Shown here: piece after piece, positions 5,725-13,049 of the stretch | How the letters are laid out: the number at the start of each line of letters is the position of its first letter | Numbering within the stretch: position 1 is the first letter of the stretch | Assembly (NCBI GenBank): GCA_041686235.1 | Contig: JAWLED010000053.1 | Span: 1-19,676, forward strand | DNA length: 19,676 nt | Reading direction: 5' to 3' | Source: JAAAOH01 sp041686235 | GTDB lineage: Bacteria; Spirochaetota; Spirochaetia; DSM-27196; PWMO01 | Translations under genes and position numbers: made by a program | The notes under the pieces: model-generated | The model's input: the letters and a program-made list of their open reading frames with translations, nothing else | Told to the model about the DNA's origin: nothing | Databases searched by the model: none

Positions 5725-7419
5725 TCACTTGCGAAACATGCGCACCACTATGGCGATGAGAAAGCCGACCGAAATGATGCCGGCCAATCCGTAGCCCACA
5801 AGCCCGAACGCCGAGACGCCTCGCCACACCGGCGGCACCTCTGCCTGGATGACCAGCGATGAGCTTACCAACAGCGAGGCGACAAGCAAGCCGAAGACCA
5901 GCCGGTAGCTGATGTTGTCGAGCGTATTCCTCAGCGGCTCGAGCCCGGTGACACGGAAGCCTACCCTCAGCTTTCCCCCTTTTGCCTGCTTCAGGACGTC
6001 GCGAGCGTCCGTGGGAAAATCGCGGAGAAAGGAGCCGAAATCCTGGCCGATCTCCTGGGTTTCCTGCCAAAGGTGTTTCGGTTCGAACCGCTTGGCCAAC
6101 AGCCGCCTGGCGAAGGGTTGAAAGACCTGCATGAAGTCGAACTGAGGAGAGAGGTTTACGCCGAGCCCTTCGACGGCAAGCAGGGTTTTGGTGATGAGCA
6201 TGAGGCTGCTTGGAATCTTCAAACCGTGGCGCACCACCAACTGAATGAGCTGGGTGAAGAACTGGTTGATATCTATTTCGCCGAATGCAATGTCGGCGTA
6301 GTGGTCGATAAGATCGTATATATCGTCTTCGAGCGCTTCCACCGAAATGTGTTCGGAGCTCGGGCGGGTGAGCCGCAGCACTCCGTCGGTGACGCGAGCA
6401 GGGTCACGGTTTACCGTGCCCACCATGGTCTCGACGAGATACTCGCGCTGGCGCGGGCGAATGCGGCCCATGATCCCGTAATCGAGCAGGCAGAGGGTGT
6501 CGTCACCGATAATGAGCAAATTCCCCGGATGCGGATCGCCGTGGAAGAACCCGTTTATGTAGATCTGCTCGAGCATGAGATTCGCAGCCTTTTTGGCGAT
6601 GTGGGCTTTGTCCCAGCGCCCGCTCTCATCGGCCACTACCTCGGAGAACCGTGCCCCATGGATGTATTCCATGGTCATCACTCGGGGAGTCGAAAAATCA
6701 CGATAGGTGCGGGGAACGTAGAGGTTTCTCCCGTCGTGGTACATTTCGCGAAACCGATCGGCGTTTTCCCGCTCGACGGTGAAGTTCAGCTCGAGGTTAA
6801 TCGTGCGTCGGAACTCCTCCACGAGCTCGACGGGGCTGAACAAGCGGGAACGGGGTATGTAGCGTTCGGTGAGAGCCGCGAGAGACTGGATGATCTCAAT
6901 GTCGGTCTCGATGATCTGCTCGATATCGGGTCGTTGAATTTTGACGGCAACTTCCCGGCCATCGCGCAGGGTTGCGTGGTGAACTTGAGCCACCGAGGCG
7001 CTTGCTTGGGGGTGCTCATCGAAGCTCGCGAAGACCGTGCTCACATCCACCCCCAGCTCTTCTGCGACAATCCGTTTTGCCTCCGCGGTGGGGAACGGGG
7101 GCACATCGTCCTGCAGGTGAGTGAGCTCCTTCACGAGCTCGGGAGGCAGCAGGTCGGTTCGATTGCTTACGATCTGGCCGAGCTTTATGAAGGTCGGCCC
7201 GAGGTCCTCGAGTGCGCTGCGCAGACGGCTCCAACGCTCACTCTCGGTGCGCGGCGATTCCGCCCGCCAATTGGGGAGTCGACGGACAAATGGAAAGACT
7301 CGTTGTAAACCGAGAAGCTCGAGCCAGTCCCACAACCCGTGCTTAACGAACGCGGTGACAATTTCGCGAATCCGACGAGGGTGGCGGAATGTTTGTCGAA
7401 GTATTTTACGACGTTTCAC
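5725..7419 (-). CDS. ubiB: ABC1/UbiB-family atypical protein kinase, membrane-anchored
   Basis: Seen: 564 residues, close to the usual 540-560 of UbiB/AarF. Family hallmarks: K-x-G-Q at K79-Q82 (FIKLGQ), Ala-rich nucleotide loop ASASVAQVH (139-147), VAVK Lys160, catalytic HGDPHPGN (D295, N300), metal motif DYG (D313), and two C-terminal transmembrane helices (about 502-525 and 535-560). Known: UbiB-type proteins are ATPases/kinases supporting isoprenoid-quinone biosynthesis and membrane lipid homeostasis. If the host uses menaquinone, the substrate is uncertain. Start: GTG7419 overlaps the sixA stop as GTGA, with no SD, which implies translational coupling. It is the last gene of the quinone reductase-sixA-ubiB operon and converges on the cNMP regulator with a 27-bp gap and no visible terminator. 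The symbol is family-level. Confidence 0.9.
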   Translation of the reverse strand: MKRRKILRQTFRHPRRIREIVTAFVKHGLWDWLELLGLQRVFPFVRRLPNWRAESPRTESERWSRLRSALEDLGPTFIKLGQIVSNRTDLLPPELVKELTHLQDDVPPFPTAEAKRIVAEELGVDVSTVFASFDEHPQASASVAQVHHATLRDGREVAVKIQRPDIEQIIETDIEIIQSLAALTERYIPRSRLFSPVELVEEFRRTINLELNFTVERENADRFREMYHDGRNLYVPRTYRDFSTPRVMTMEYIHGARFSEVVADESGRWDKAHIAKKAANLMLEQIYINGFFHGDPHPGNLLIIGDDTLCLLDYGIMGRIRPRQREYLVETMVGTVNRDPARVTDGVLRLTRPSSEHISVEALEDDIYDLIDHYADIAFGEIDINQFFTQLIQLVVRHGLKIPSSLMLITKTLLAVEGLGVNLSPQFDFMQVFQPFARRLLAKRFEPKHLWQETQEIGQDFGSFLRDFPTDARDVLKQAKGGKLRVGFRVTGLEPLRNTLDNISYRLVFGLLVASLLVSSSLVIQAEVPPVWRGVSAFGLVGYGLAGIISVGFLIAIVVRMFRK

Positions 7420-7901
7420 GATGAGGGGGTGAGGGTCTCTCTGATGGTCACTTCGGCTCCGTTTGCAAACTGCTCCCAGCTATCGATGTCGAGATCCAAA
7501 ACGGCGACCCAGGCGGTTTTCATATCAACCTCGCGCTTGACGATCTTCGAGAGTAGGTCTTCGACGGCGGGATTATGGCCGACCACCATGACCGTCTCGT
7601 AGTCGTCGTTTAGTTCACGCACCAGGGAGATGTAATCGGCCGCGTCGGCACCGTACAGCTGCTCCTGTTCCCGGATGTTCCAGTCCAGCCCAGCCTCTTC
7701 GGTGGTGACCTCCGCCGTTTGGACGGCACGGACCGCATCGGAGGACAGGATGAGTTGGGGGATCCATTCCTTTTTTACGAGTTGTTGTCCGATGCTCCGC
7801 GCCTGTCGTTCTCCCTCGTCGGTGATTTCGCGCAGGAAGTCCGCCATGTTTTCTTGTGTTTTCTCGGCTTTGGCATGACGATATAGTAGTAGTCGTTTCA
7901 T
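7416..7901 (-). CDS. sixA: SixA-type phosphohistidine phosphatase (histidine phosphatase superfamily)
   Basis: Role: removes phosphate from phosphohistidine, classically on HPt domains of sensor kinases or on PTS proteins. Seen: 161 residues, the typical SixA size. The catalytic RH motif comes early: LYRHAKAE (R8, H9). The second Arg is in SSDAVRAVQTA (R58) and the distal catalytic His in VVGHNPAVEDL (H109). The central RHG is RHA, as usual for SixA. Start: ATG7901 follows an AAGGAG (complement of 7912-7917), spacing 10. A TATACT (complement of 7922-7927) is also present but would place the mRNA start inside the SD, so an own promoter is doubtful. It ends in a GTGA overlap with ubiB, and its start is 34 bp after the quinone reductase stop. 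The target phosphoprotein cannot be told from the window. Confidence 0.88.
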   Translation of the reverse strand: MKRLLLYRHAKAEKTQENMADFLREITDEGERQARSIGQQLVKKEWIPQLILSSDAVRAVQTAEVTTEEAGLDWNIREQEQLYGADAADYISLVRELNDDYETVMVVGHNPAVEDLLSKIVKREVDMKTAWVAVLDLDIDSWEQFANGAEVTIRETLTPSS

Positions 7902-7935
7902 TGCTTCCGTTCTCCTTGCTTAGTATAGCGTTGAT

Positions 7936-8691
7936 CTACCGCATGTTGCCAGAGGGCCCACCGCCGGAAGCCGGGCCGCCGCCGGGACCCGGGCCGCCGC
8001 CGGGACCCGGCCCGCCGCCGGAAGCCGGGCCGCCGCCGGAAGCCGGGCCGCCGCCGGCGCGGTTGGGTTCGTCGGCGGGGTCGTCTCCCACCGCGTATCG
8101 AGCGGCGATCTCGCCCACCGTGCGCAGCCAGCGTTTGCGCGTGCGGCGGGAGCTGTTTCGAACATCGTAGAATACCCTTAGCTCATACGGTGCTATGCCG
8201 CAATAATCGAATACGTGGTTGCTCCACATCTGCTCGAGAGCGGGGGCGGCATCCGCGCCGGGACGTTGCTGATCGCTTGTGGCAAACACTACGGCCCGCA
8301 TTCCAGTCAAAAGCGGAACGTGCTCCTTTTCCAGGAACTCCGGTCCGCGGAAGTCGTAGGCGACACCGGGGCGAAGTACGCGATCGAGCCACCCCTTGAG
8401 CACGGCGGGCGGTTGTCCCCACCAATCGGGGTGTACGACGATCAGCAGTGCCGTGCGCTTTAGCTCGGCGGCGTATTGTTGAACATCGGGATCGAAGCTA
8501 AAGCGGCGAAGCATGTCTTCCTTCGACAGTACCGCCTCAAAATGCTCAGCGTAGAGATCGTGAAACGAGAGCTCGACCCCGGCAGAGCGAACGGCCTTGG
8601 CGGCCTCTGCAGCGATGGCGTGATTGAGGCTTTGGTCGTTGGGATGTGCGACGAGCAGCATCGCACCCCGGCGATTTGGTGTTTCAGGCAT
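7936..8691 (-). CDS. NAD(P)H:quinone oxidoreductase, flavodoxin-like fold, with Gly/Pro repeat tail
   Basis: Seen: 251 residues from ATG8691. Flavin-phosphate loop LLVAHPNDQSLNHA (about 11-24), then DLYAEHFEAVLSKED and the family signature VVHPDWWGQPPAVLKGWLDRVL followed by GVAYDF, as in NQO1/KefF/MdaB-type (Flavodoxin_2) enzymes. Role: two-electron reduction of quinones or electrophiles with a bound flavin. The catalytic domain ends near residue 205. Residues 213-248 are six hexapeptides GGGP(AS/GP/SG), then NMR. Start choice: the frame is open to ATG8745, but that would cover the suf -35 box. ATG8691 sits 8 nt after a good promoter and keeps only 10 residues before the first strand. It is the first gene of the operon with sixA and ubiB. 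The low-complexity tail is atypical for the family. Confidence 0.85.
   Translation of the reverse strand: MPETPNRRGAMLLVAHPNDQSLNHAIAAEAAKAVRSAGVELSFHDLYAEHFEAVLSKEDMLRRFSFDPDVQQYAAELKRTALLIVVHPDWWGQPPAVLKGWLDRVLRPGVAYDFRGPEFLEKEHVPLLTGMRAVVFATSDQQRPGADAAPALEQMWSNHVFDYCGIAPYELRVFYDVRNSSRRTRKRWLRTVGEIAARYAVGDDPADEPNRAGGGPASGGGPASGGGPGPGGGPGPGGGPASGGGPSGNMR
7948..8055. repeat. Six tandem 18-bp GC-rich repeats (3' end of quinone reductase gene)
   Basis: Six in-frame 18-bp units, on the coding strand GGCGGCGGCCCG followed by GCTTCC or GGTCCC type codons, encode GGGPAS, GGGPAS, GGGPGP, GGGPGP, GGGPAS and GGGPSG. The near-identity of units and the 18-bp periodicity suggest recent slippage expansion that kept the reading frame. 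Confidence 0.85.
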
Positions 8692-8699
8692 TTGTTGGT

Positions 8700-8728
8700 A
8701 TGTTAAAAACGTTAGGAGGAGCTGTCCA
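8700..8728 (-). promoter_or_regulatory. Promoter of the quinone reductase-sixA-ubiB operon
   Basis: On the minus strand TGGACA (complement of 8723-8728; 5/6 to consensus) and TAACAT (complement of 8700-8705) are spaced 17 bp. The -10 ends 8 nt before ATG8691, so the mRNA would start at or next to the start codon. No SD is present. Confidence 0.6.
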
Positions 8729-8738
8729 GCAGGGCGGC

Positions 8739-8767
8739 TTGACATCGGATCGATTCCTAAGTAATAT
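8739..8767 (+). promoter_or_regulatory. Promoter of the suf operon
   Basis: A perfect TTGACA (8739-8744), a 17-bp spacer and TAATAT (8762-8767) predict transcription from about 8774 and a 16-nt leader with GGGAGGAG (8780-8787) before ATG8790. It is back to back with the quinone reductase promoter; the two -35 boxes are 10 bp apart. Confidence 0.75.
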
Positions 8768-8779
8768 TATCAACAATAT
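8764..8779. promoter_or_regulatory. Possible operator overlapping the suf -10 and start site
   Basis: ATATT-ATCAAC-AATAT is a 5-6-5 inverted repeat lying over the -10 box and the predicted start. A repressor here (for example a Rrf2/SufR-type Fe-S regulator) would block transcription. The identity of any regulator is a guess. Confidence 0.3.
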
Positions 8780-8789
8780 GGGAGGAGCC

Positions 8790-9092
8790 ATGGCGTCAAA
8801 GGGAGAAGTCCTTGAGGCGATGAAGAACGTCATAGACCCGGAAATCGGTTTAAACATCGTAGACCTGGGGCTCGTATATAACGTAGAACCGCAAGAGGAC
8901 AAGATAGAAATCGAGTTTACCCTTACCTCACCAGGGTGTCCGTTGGGAGATATGATCACCAACGACATCAAACGCGTCGTCTCCGAGGCGACGGGTATAG
9001 AACATATCGATACGAAGCTCGTGTGGGACCCGCCGTGGAGCGTGGAGTTCATGAGCGAAGAGGCAAAACTGGATCTGGGTTTACCCATATAG
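8790..9092 (+). CDS. sufT: SufT-like DUF59/MIP18-family Fe-S assembly factor
   Basis: Seen: 100 residues forming one MIP18 (DUF59) domain: DPEIGLNIVDLGLVY (16-30), TLTSPGCPLGDMI (45-56) with the conserved C50, and the WDPPWS motif (79-84). Known: SufT-type proteins help mature Fe-S proteins, and the domain is often the first or last gene of suf operons. Start choice: the frame is open upstream to 8646, but ATG8790 follows a near-perfect SD GGGAGGAG and lies just after the predicted promoter; the extra 48 residues would span the promoter. It is first in sufT-sufC-sufB-sufD-Rieske; sufC starts 45 bp later. The spacer between them carries two copies of GCAACGCCGGA. Confidence 0.9.
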   Translation: MASKGEVLEAMKNVIDPEIGLNIVDLGLVYNVEPQEDKIEIEFTLTSPGCPLGDMITNDIKRVVSEATGIEHIDTKLVWDPPWSVEFMSEEAKLDLGLPI

Positions 9093-9125
9093 CAACGCCG
9101 GATACAGCATCGGCAGTGCAACGCC

Positions 9126-9130
9126 GGAGG
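9126..9130 (+). promoter_or_regulatory. Shine-Dalgarno of sufC
   Basis: GGAGG lies 7 nt before ATG9138. Confidence 0.6.
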
Positions 9131-9137
9131 AAATTAC

Positions 9138-9920
9138 ATGCGCGTAGAAATCAAGAACCTCAAGGCCTCTGTAGAAGGGGCACAAATACTAAATGGTGTC
9201 GATCTCACCCTCAATTCCGGGGAAATCCATGCTCTTATGGGGCCCAACGGTTCGGGCAAGAGTACGCTGACGAACGTCGTCTTTGGTCACCCGAGCTACG
9301 AGGTGACCGGTGGCGAGGTACTTGTCGACGGAGAAAATATTCTCGAGCTCGACCCTCACGAACGGGCTCGCCTCGGGTTATTCATGGCATTTCAGTATCC
9401 GGTAGAGATTTCCGGTGTGACCGTCGGGCGTTTCCTCAAGCGCGCCGCGGAAATCCGCTTCGGCGAAGAGGAGTTGAAGGCGAAGAAGTTCATCAAACGC
9501 CTTCGCGAGATGATGGGCTTCATGGAAATTGATGATAAGTTCATCAATCGCTATCTCAACGAAGGATTTTCCGGCGGCGAGAAAAAGCGCATGGAAATCT
9601 TGCAGATGCTCATGCTCGAGCCGACCTTTGCTATCCTCGACGAAACCGACTCCGGCCTCGATATTGATGCTCTCAAGGTCGTGTCGAACGGAGTCAACAA
9701 GATGCGCGGCGAGAACTTCGGCGGCCTGATCATCACGCACTATCAGCGAATCTTGAACTATATCAAACCTGATTACGTTCACATTATGTATCGCGGCCGC
9801 GTGCTTACTTCCGGTGGACATGATCTCGTAGAGAAACTCGAAGAGAAAGGCTACGAATGGATCAAAGAACAGTATGGTATCGAGGAGGAAGCCAATGAGC
9901 AGCCAACCGCAAACAGTTGA
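9138..9920 (+). CDS. sufC: Fe-S cluster assembly ATPase SufC
   Basis: Role: the ABC-type ATPase of the cytosolic SufBC2D scaffold; ATP binding remodels SufB-SufD for cluster assembly. Seen: 260 residues (family about 250). Walker A GPNGSGKST (35-43), Q-loop Q86 (FQYPVE, the SufC-specific FQ.P.EI), ABC signature FSGGEKKR (144-151), Walker B FAILDETDSGLD with E169, and H-loop H201 (ITHYQRIL). There are no membrane segments, as expected for this soluble ABC protein. The last 26 bp overlap the start of sufB, and the SD of sufB (GAGGAGG) is embedded in its codons, so translation is coupled. The order C-B-D is that of the Treponema pallidum suf cluster as I recall it. Confidence 0.97.
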   Translation: MRVEIKNLKASVEGAQILNGVDLTLNSGEIHALMGPNGSGKSTLTNVVFGHPSYEVTGGEVLVDGENILELDPHERARLGLFMAFQYPVEISGVTVGRFLKRAAEIRFGEEELKAKKFIKRLREMMGFMEIDDKFINRYLNEGFSGGEKKRMEILQMLMLEPTFAILDETDSGLDIDALKVVSNGVNKMRGENFGGLIITHYQRILNYIKPDYVHIMYRGRVLTSGGHDLVEKLEEKGYEWIKEQYGIEEEANEQPTANS

Positions 9921-11298
9921 AGTTGGTGATTATAAATATGGATTTCATTATCCGGACACTTCGGTCTTCAAGACGCGCAAGGGCCTGGATGAAGAGGTCA
10001 TCCACGCCATCTCCGATCACAAGGGCGAACCGGATTGGATGAGACAGTACCGCCTGCAGTCGCTGGAGGCGTTCCATGCCCGCCCGATGATGAACTGGGG
10101 CGCCGATCTCTCGGATATGGATTTCAACGACATCGTCTACTATAAAAAGCCCTCCGGCGAGCAGAGCCGTGACTGGGACGATGTGCCGGAAGACATCAAG
10201 GCAACCTTCGATCGCATCGGGATTCCCGAAGCGGAAAAAAAGTACCTTGCCGGCGTCGGTGCCCAGTACGACTCGGAGGTGGTCTACCACAACATTCAGG
10301 AGCGCCTGGAAAAGAAGGGCGTTATCTTCAGCGATCCGGAAACGGCCGTTCGCGAATATCCGGAGATCGTACGAAAGTACTTTGGTACGGTCATCCCGTA
10401 TAACGACAACAAGTTTGCCGCGCTCAATACCGCGGTATGGTCGGGCGGGAGCTTCATATATGTGCCCCCCGGTGTAGAGGTCGACATCCCGCTGCAGGCG
10501 TACTTCCGGATCAATTCGCAGAACTTCGGCCAGTTCGAGCGTACGCTTATCATCGCCGATGAAGGCTCGTTCGTGCACTACGTAGAGGGCTGTACCGCGC
10601 CCATCTATACGACGGACTCGTTGCACTCGGCGGTGGTCGAGATTATCGCAATGCCGCGGGCGAGAGTGCGCTATACGACCATTCAGAACTGGTCGAGCAA
10701 CGTATATAACTTGGTCACCAAGCGCGCCGTTGCCCACGAAAACGCAACGGTAGAGTGGGTAGACGGAAACATCGGCAGCAAGCGCACCATGAAGTATCCG
10801 TCGGTCATGCTCATGGGTGAGGGTGCCCACGGAGAGGTGCTGTCCATTGCCTTCGCCGGAGATTCGCAGGAGCAGGATACCGGCGGCAAGATCGTGCATG
10901 CGGCCAACAACACGAGCTCGGTGATAACCTCGAAGTCGATCAGTAAGGACGGCGGTACGGCAAGCTATCGAGGGCAGATAAAGGTCGAAGAGGATGTGGA
11001 GCAGGCCCGTTCGCACGTGGTCTGTGACGCGCTTCTGCTCGACGAGAACTCGACGAGCAATACCTACCCCTACATGGACATCAAATCCGACGATGTGACC
11101 ATTGAGCACGAGGCGAAAGTTTCGAAGATCTCCGAGGAGCAGCTGTTCTACCTCATGAGCCGTGGCTTCGACGAAAATGAAGCCTCGATGATGATAGTAA
11201 ACGGATTCTTGGAGCCGCTGGTGAAACAGCTGCCCATGGAGTACGCGGTGGAGTTGAACCGACTCATCGAGCTCGAGATGGAAGGGTCGGTCGGTTAG
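9895..11298 (+). CDS. sufB: Fe-S cluster scaffold protein SufB
   Basis: Role: scaffold subunit of SufBC2D, where the nascent cluster is built and passed to acceptors. Seen: 467 residues from ATG9895, with SD GAGGAGG 5-6 nt upstream; seven extra in-frame codons upstream (GTG9874) lack an SD. Beta-helix core at about 180-400. Key residues fit the E. coli enzyme: C377 in SHVVCDALL (E. coli C405) and E406 in IEHEAKVS (E. coli E434), 29 residues apart in both. EGCTAP (C233) is also conserved. The C-terminal helix QLFYLMSRGFDENEA is typical. It overlaps sufC by 26 bp; sufD starts 20 bp after the stop. All motifs are intact, so the protein looks functional. Confidence 0.97.
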   Translation: MSSQPQTVEVGDYKYGFHYPDTSVFKTRKGLDEEVIHAISDHKGEPDWMRQYRLQSLEAFHARPMMNWGADLSDMDFNDIVYYKKPSGEQSRDWDDVPEDIKATFDRIGIPEAEKKYLAGVGAQYDSEVVYHNIQERLEKKGVIFSDPETAVREYPEIVRKYFGTVIPYNDNKFAALNTAVWSGGSFIYVPPGVEVDIPLQAYFRINSQNFGQFERTLIIADEGSFVHYVEGCTAPIYTTDSLHSAVVEIIAMPRARVRYTTIQNWSSNVYNLVTKRAVAHENATVEWVDGNIGSKRTMKYPSVMLMGEGAHGEVLSIAFAGDSQEQDTGGKIVHAANNTSSVITSKSISKDGGTASYRGQIKVEEDVEQARSHVVCDALLLDENSTSNTYPYMDIKSDDVTIEHEAKVSKISEEQLFYLMSRGFDENEASMMIVNGFLEPLVKQLPMEYAVELNRLIELEMEGSVG

Positions 11299-11318
11299 CG
11301 GAAAGGACGACGCGCATC

Positions 11319-12659
11319 ATGAACTCAACACAGACCCCGACTTTTACGGGTACGGGGGACATACACCGATTTATTGAAACAAGAGACGAGCCCGACTGGA
11401 TGCTCGACATCCGTCGGGGGGCTCTCGAGACATTTGCCGAGATGGACTGGCCCACTGCTCAGGAAGAGGAGTGGAGGCGGTCGGACATCGGAAACTACGA
11501 CTTCGAGTCCTATGAGTTTGCCGGGGCGCTTCGCACCGAGGCGCCCGCCGGCGAGCTTACTGAAGGAGCTGCCGGGCGTATCGAGTTCGACGGACCGGAG
11601 TGCAGGAGCCGAGCCCTTTCGCCCGAGCTCGAGAAGCGCGGCGTGGTTTTCGACTCCCTCGAACACCTGCTCACGCGCGCTCGCGCCGGGGAAGAGCTCA
11701 ATGAGGCGGCTGTCGAGGCGATAAAACGACTGCTCGGCGACAGCGCCGCCTCGCGCGAGAATCGGATGTACCCCTTCCACTACAGCGCGTGGACGCATGG
11801 AGTCGTTCTCTACGTACCTCCGGCGGTGACGGTGGAATTGCCCTTCGTGGTTACCTTCACCGAGGCGGGGGATGGACGGCTCTCGCTTCCCCAAGTAGTC
11901 GGCTCGGTCGGCTCTGCAGCAGAGGCCACATTGGTACAGCAGGTACGTGGCGCCGAAGAGGAAGGGGAGGTCTTTCTCTCCGACGGGGTAGATCTCGAAG
12001 TGAGCGCCGGTGCACGATTCAGCTTCTTCGCCCGACATGACCTCAACATCGACTCGAGCACCGTGAGTAACGGCGCCGGCCGGATTGCACGGGACGCACA
12101 TCTGCACCACTTCTTGAGCTCCTTCGGTGGGATGTTCTCCAAGTTTCGGTTTGATGCGATTTTGCTCGACGAAGGGGCCGACGCACTCATAGACGGTCTA
12201 TACTTCGCGCGCGAAGACCAGCATATGGACCTTCGCACGGTACAGGATCATCGGGGCCGCCACACCGGAAGCCGCACCTTCTATAAGGGCGCGGTCAAGG
12301 ATGAGGCGCGCAGCGTGTACCAGGGGCTCATAAAGGTCGACCACGATGCGCCGCAAACGGATGCGTATTTAACGAACAATAACCTCGTGCTCAACGACGG
12401 AGCGCGGTCGGATTCGATTCCGAGCTTGCAGATCAACACCGACGACGTGAAGTGTAGCCACGGCTCGACGACCGGGCGCATAGATCAGCGTCAGCTCTTC
12501 TACCTGTTAACGCGCGGATACAGCCCGATCGAGGCGCGTGTGATGCTCGTGCAGGGGTTCTTCGACGTGCTCATTTCGCGTGCGCCGGAGCTCGTTCAGG
12601 AAGACTTGCGTAAAGAGGTAGAGGAGCGCATCCTCTCGGAGGAAGAAGACGAGGAGTAA
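11319..12659 (+). CDS. sufD: Fe-S cluster assembly protein SufD
   Basis: Role: partner of SufB in SufBC2D, needed for iron entry and complex stability. Seen: 446 residues with AAAGGA 11 nt before ATG11319. The N-terminal helical domain contains WPTAQEEEWRRSDIG (the 'P....E.W..T' element), followed by the beta-helix core. The conserved KCSHGSTTG gives C379 and H381, matching H360 of E. coli SufD, followed by LFYLLTRGYSPIEAR as in SufB. The acidic tail SEEEDEE is encoded by GAG/GAA codons that also serve as the SD of the next gene. It is less conserved than SufB but has no frameshift or missing part. Confidence 0.95.
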   Translation: MNSTQTPTFTGTGDIHRFIETRDEPDWMLDIRRGALETFAEMDWPTAQEEEWRRSDIGNYDFESYEFAGALRTEAPAGELTEGAAGRIEFDGPECRSRALSPELEKRGVVFDSLEHLLTRARAGEELNEAAVEAIKRLLGDSAASRENRMYPFHYSAWTHGVVLYVPPAVTVELPFVVTFTEAGDGRLSLPQVVGSVGSAAEATLVQQVRGAEEEGEVFLSDGVDLEVSAGARFSFFARHDLNIDSSTVSNGAGRIARDAHLHHFLSSFGGMFSKFRFDAILLDEGADALIDGLYFAREDQHMDLRTVQDHRGRHTGSRTFYKGAVKDEARSVYQGLIKVDHDAPQTDAYLTNNNLVLNDGARSDSIPSLQINTDDVKCSHGSTTGRIDQRQLFYLLTRGYSPIEARVMLVQGFFDVLISRAPELVQEDLRKEVEERILSEEEDEE

Positions 12660-12660
12660 C

Positions 12661-12963
12661 ATGGCTAAATGGCGAGAAGCTGTTCGGGTCGATGACTTCA
12701 CCTCCACCTACAAATTCGTATACCGGCGTAAGGAAATCGCCATCTACAAGCTCGATGACGGCATTTACGCCACCGATAACTCCTGTTCCCACGAGTACTC
12801 TCCCCTGCATGAGGGGATGATTATCGGGGACGACGTGTACTGTCCAAAGCACGGCTCGCGCTTCGATATCCGAACCGGGGCGGTAAAAGACTATCCCGCC
12901 ACGACACCGGTGAAAACCTATCCGGTCACGGTGGAAGACGGCATGGTCTACGTGAAGGTGTAG
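12661..12963 (+). CDS. Rieske-type [2Fe-2S] ferredoxin in the suf operon
   Basis: Seen: 100 residues forming one Rieske domain with both ligand pairs: C42-S-H44 (CSHEYSPLHEG) and C61-P-K-H64 (CPKHGSRFD), 16 residues between H44 and C61. It has no signal peptide or membrane helix, so it is a soluble cytosolic ferredoxin like those of NirD or aromatic dioxygenase systems. ATG12661 is 1 nt after the sufD stop, and GAGGAG (12651-12656) in the sufD tail is its SD. Known: such Rieske genes occur beside sufB/sufD in several bacteria, for example some actinobacterial suf operons. Inference: it may supply electrons for cluster assembly or iron reduction, or be a client of the machinery. No terminator is obvious after it; 12964-13010 is GC-rich with a CACCGG/CCGGTG repeat but no T-run. 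Confidence 0.92.
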   Translation: MAKWREAVRVDDFTSTYKFVYRRKEIAIYKLDDGIYATDNSCSHEYSPLHEGMIIGDDVYCPKHGSRFDIRTGAVKDYPATTPVKTYPVTVEDGMVYVKV

Positions 12964-13033
12964 GCCACCGGCCCGTGCCTCGGTTTCCCCGGTGTAGCCG
13001 GCGGTGCCGGATGCGCGCGCGACGCTCTTTCGC

Positions 13034-13039
13034 TATACT
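13034..13039 (+). promoter_or_regulatory. -10 element of sua5, 10 nt before the start codon
   Basis: TATACT ends 10 nt before ATG13050. No SD lies between, and no -35 of quality was found. The expected mRNA start is within 3-4 nt of the ATG. Confidence 0.4.
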
Positions 13040-13049
13040 GTTTGCACGT

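Noticed and set aside
6073..7308. Long plus-strand ORF of 411 codons opposite the ABC1 kinase
   Set aside because: It is a shadow of the well-supported ubiB gene on the other strand; it has no recognisable domain and no start signals.
9092..9130. Two copies of GCAACGCCGGA in the sufT-sufC spacer as a regulatory repeat
   Set aside because: Too short and one copy leads into the sufC SD; no known site matches, so it was left as a remark only.
9862..11109. Minus-strand ORF of 415 codons opposite sufB
   Set aside because: Antisense shadow of sufB; GC-skewed codons in the complementary strand keep it open.
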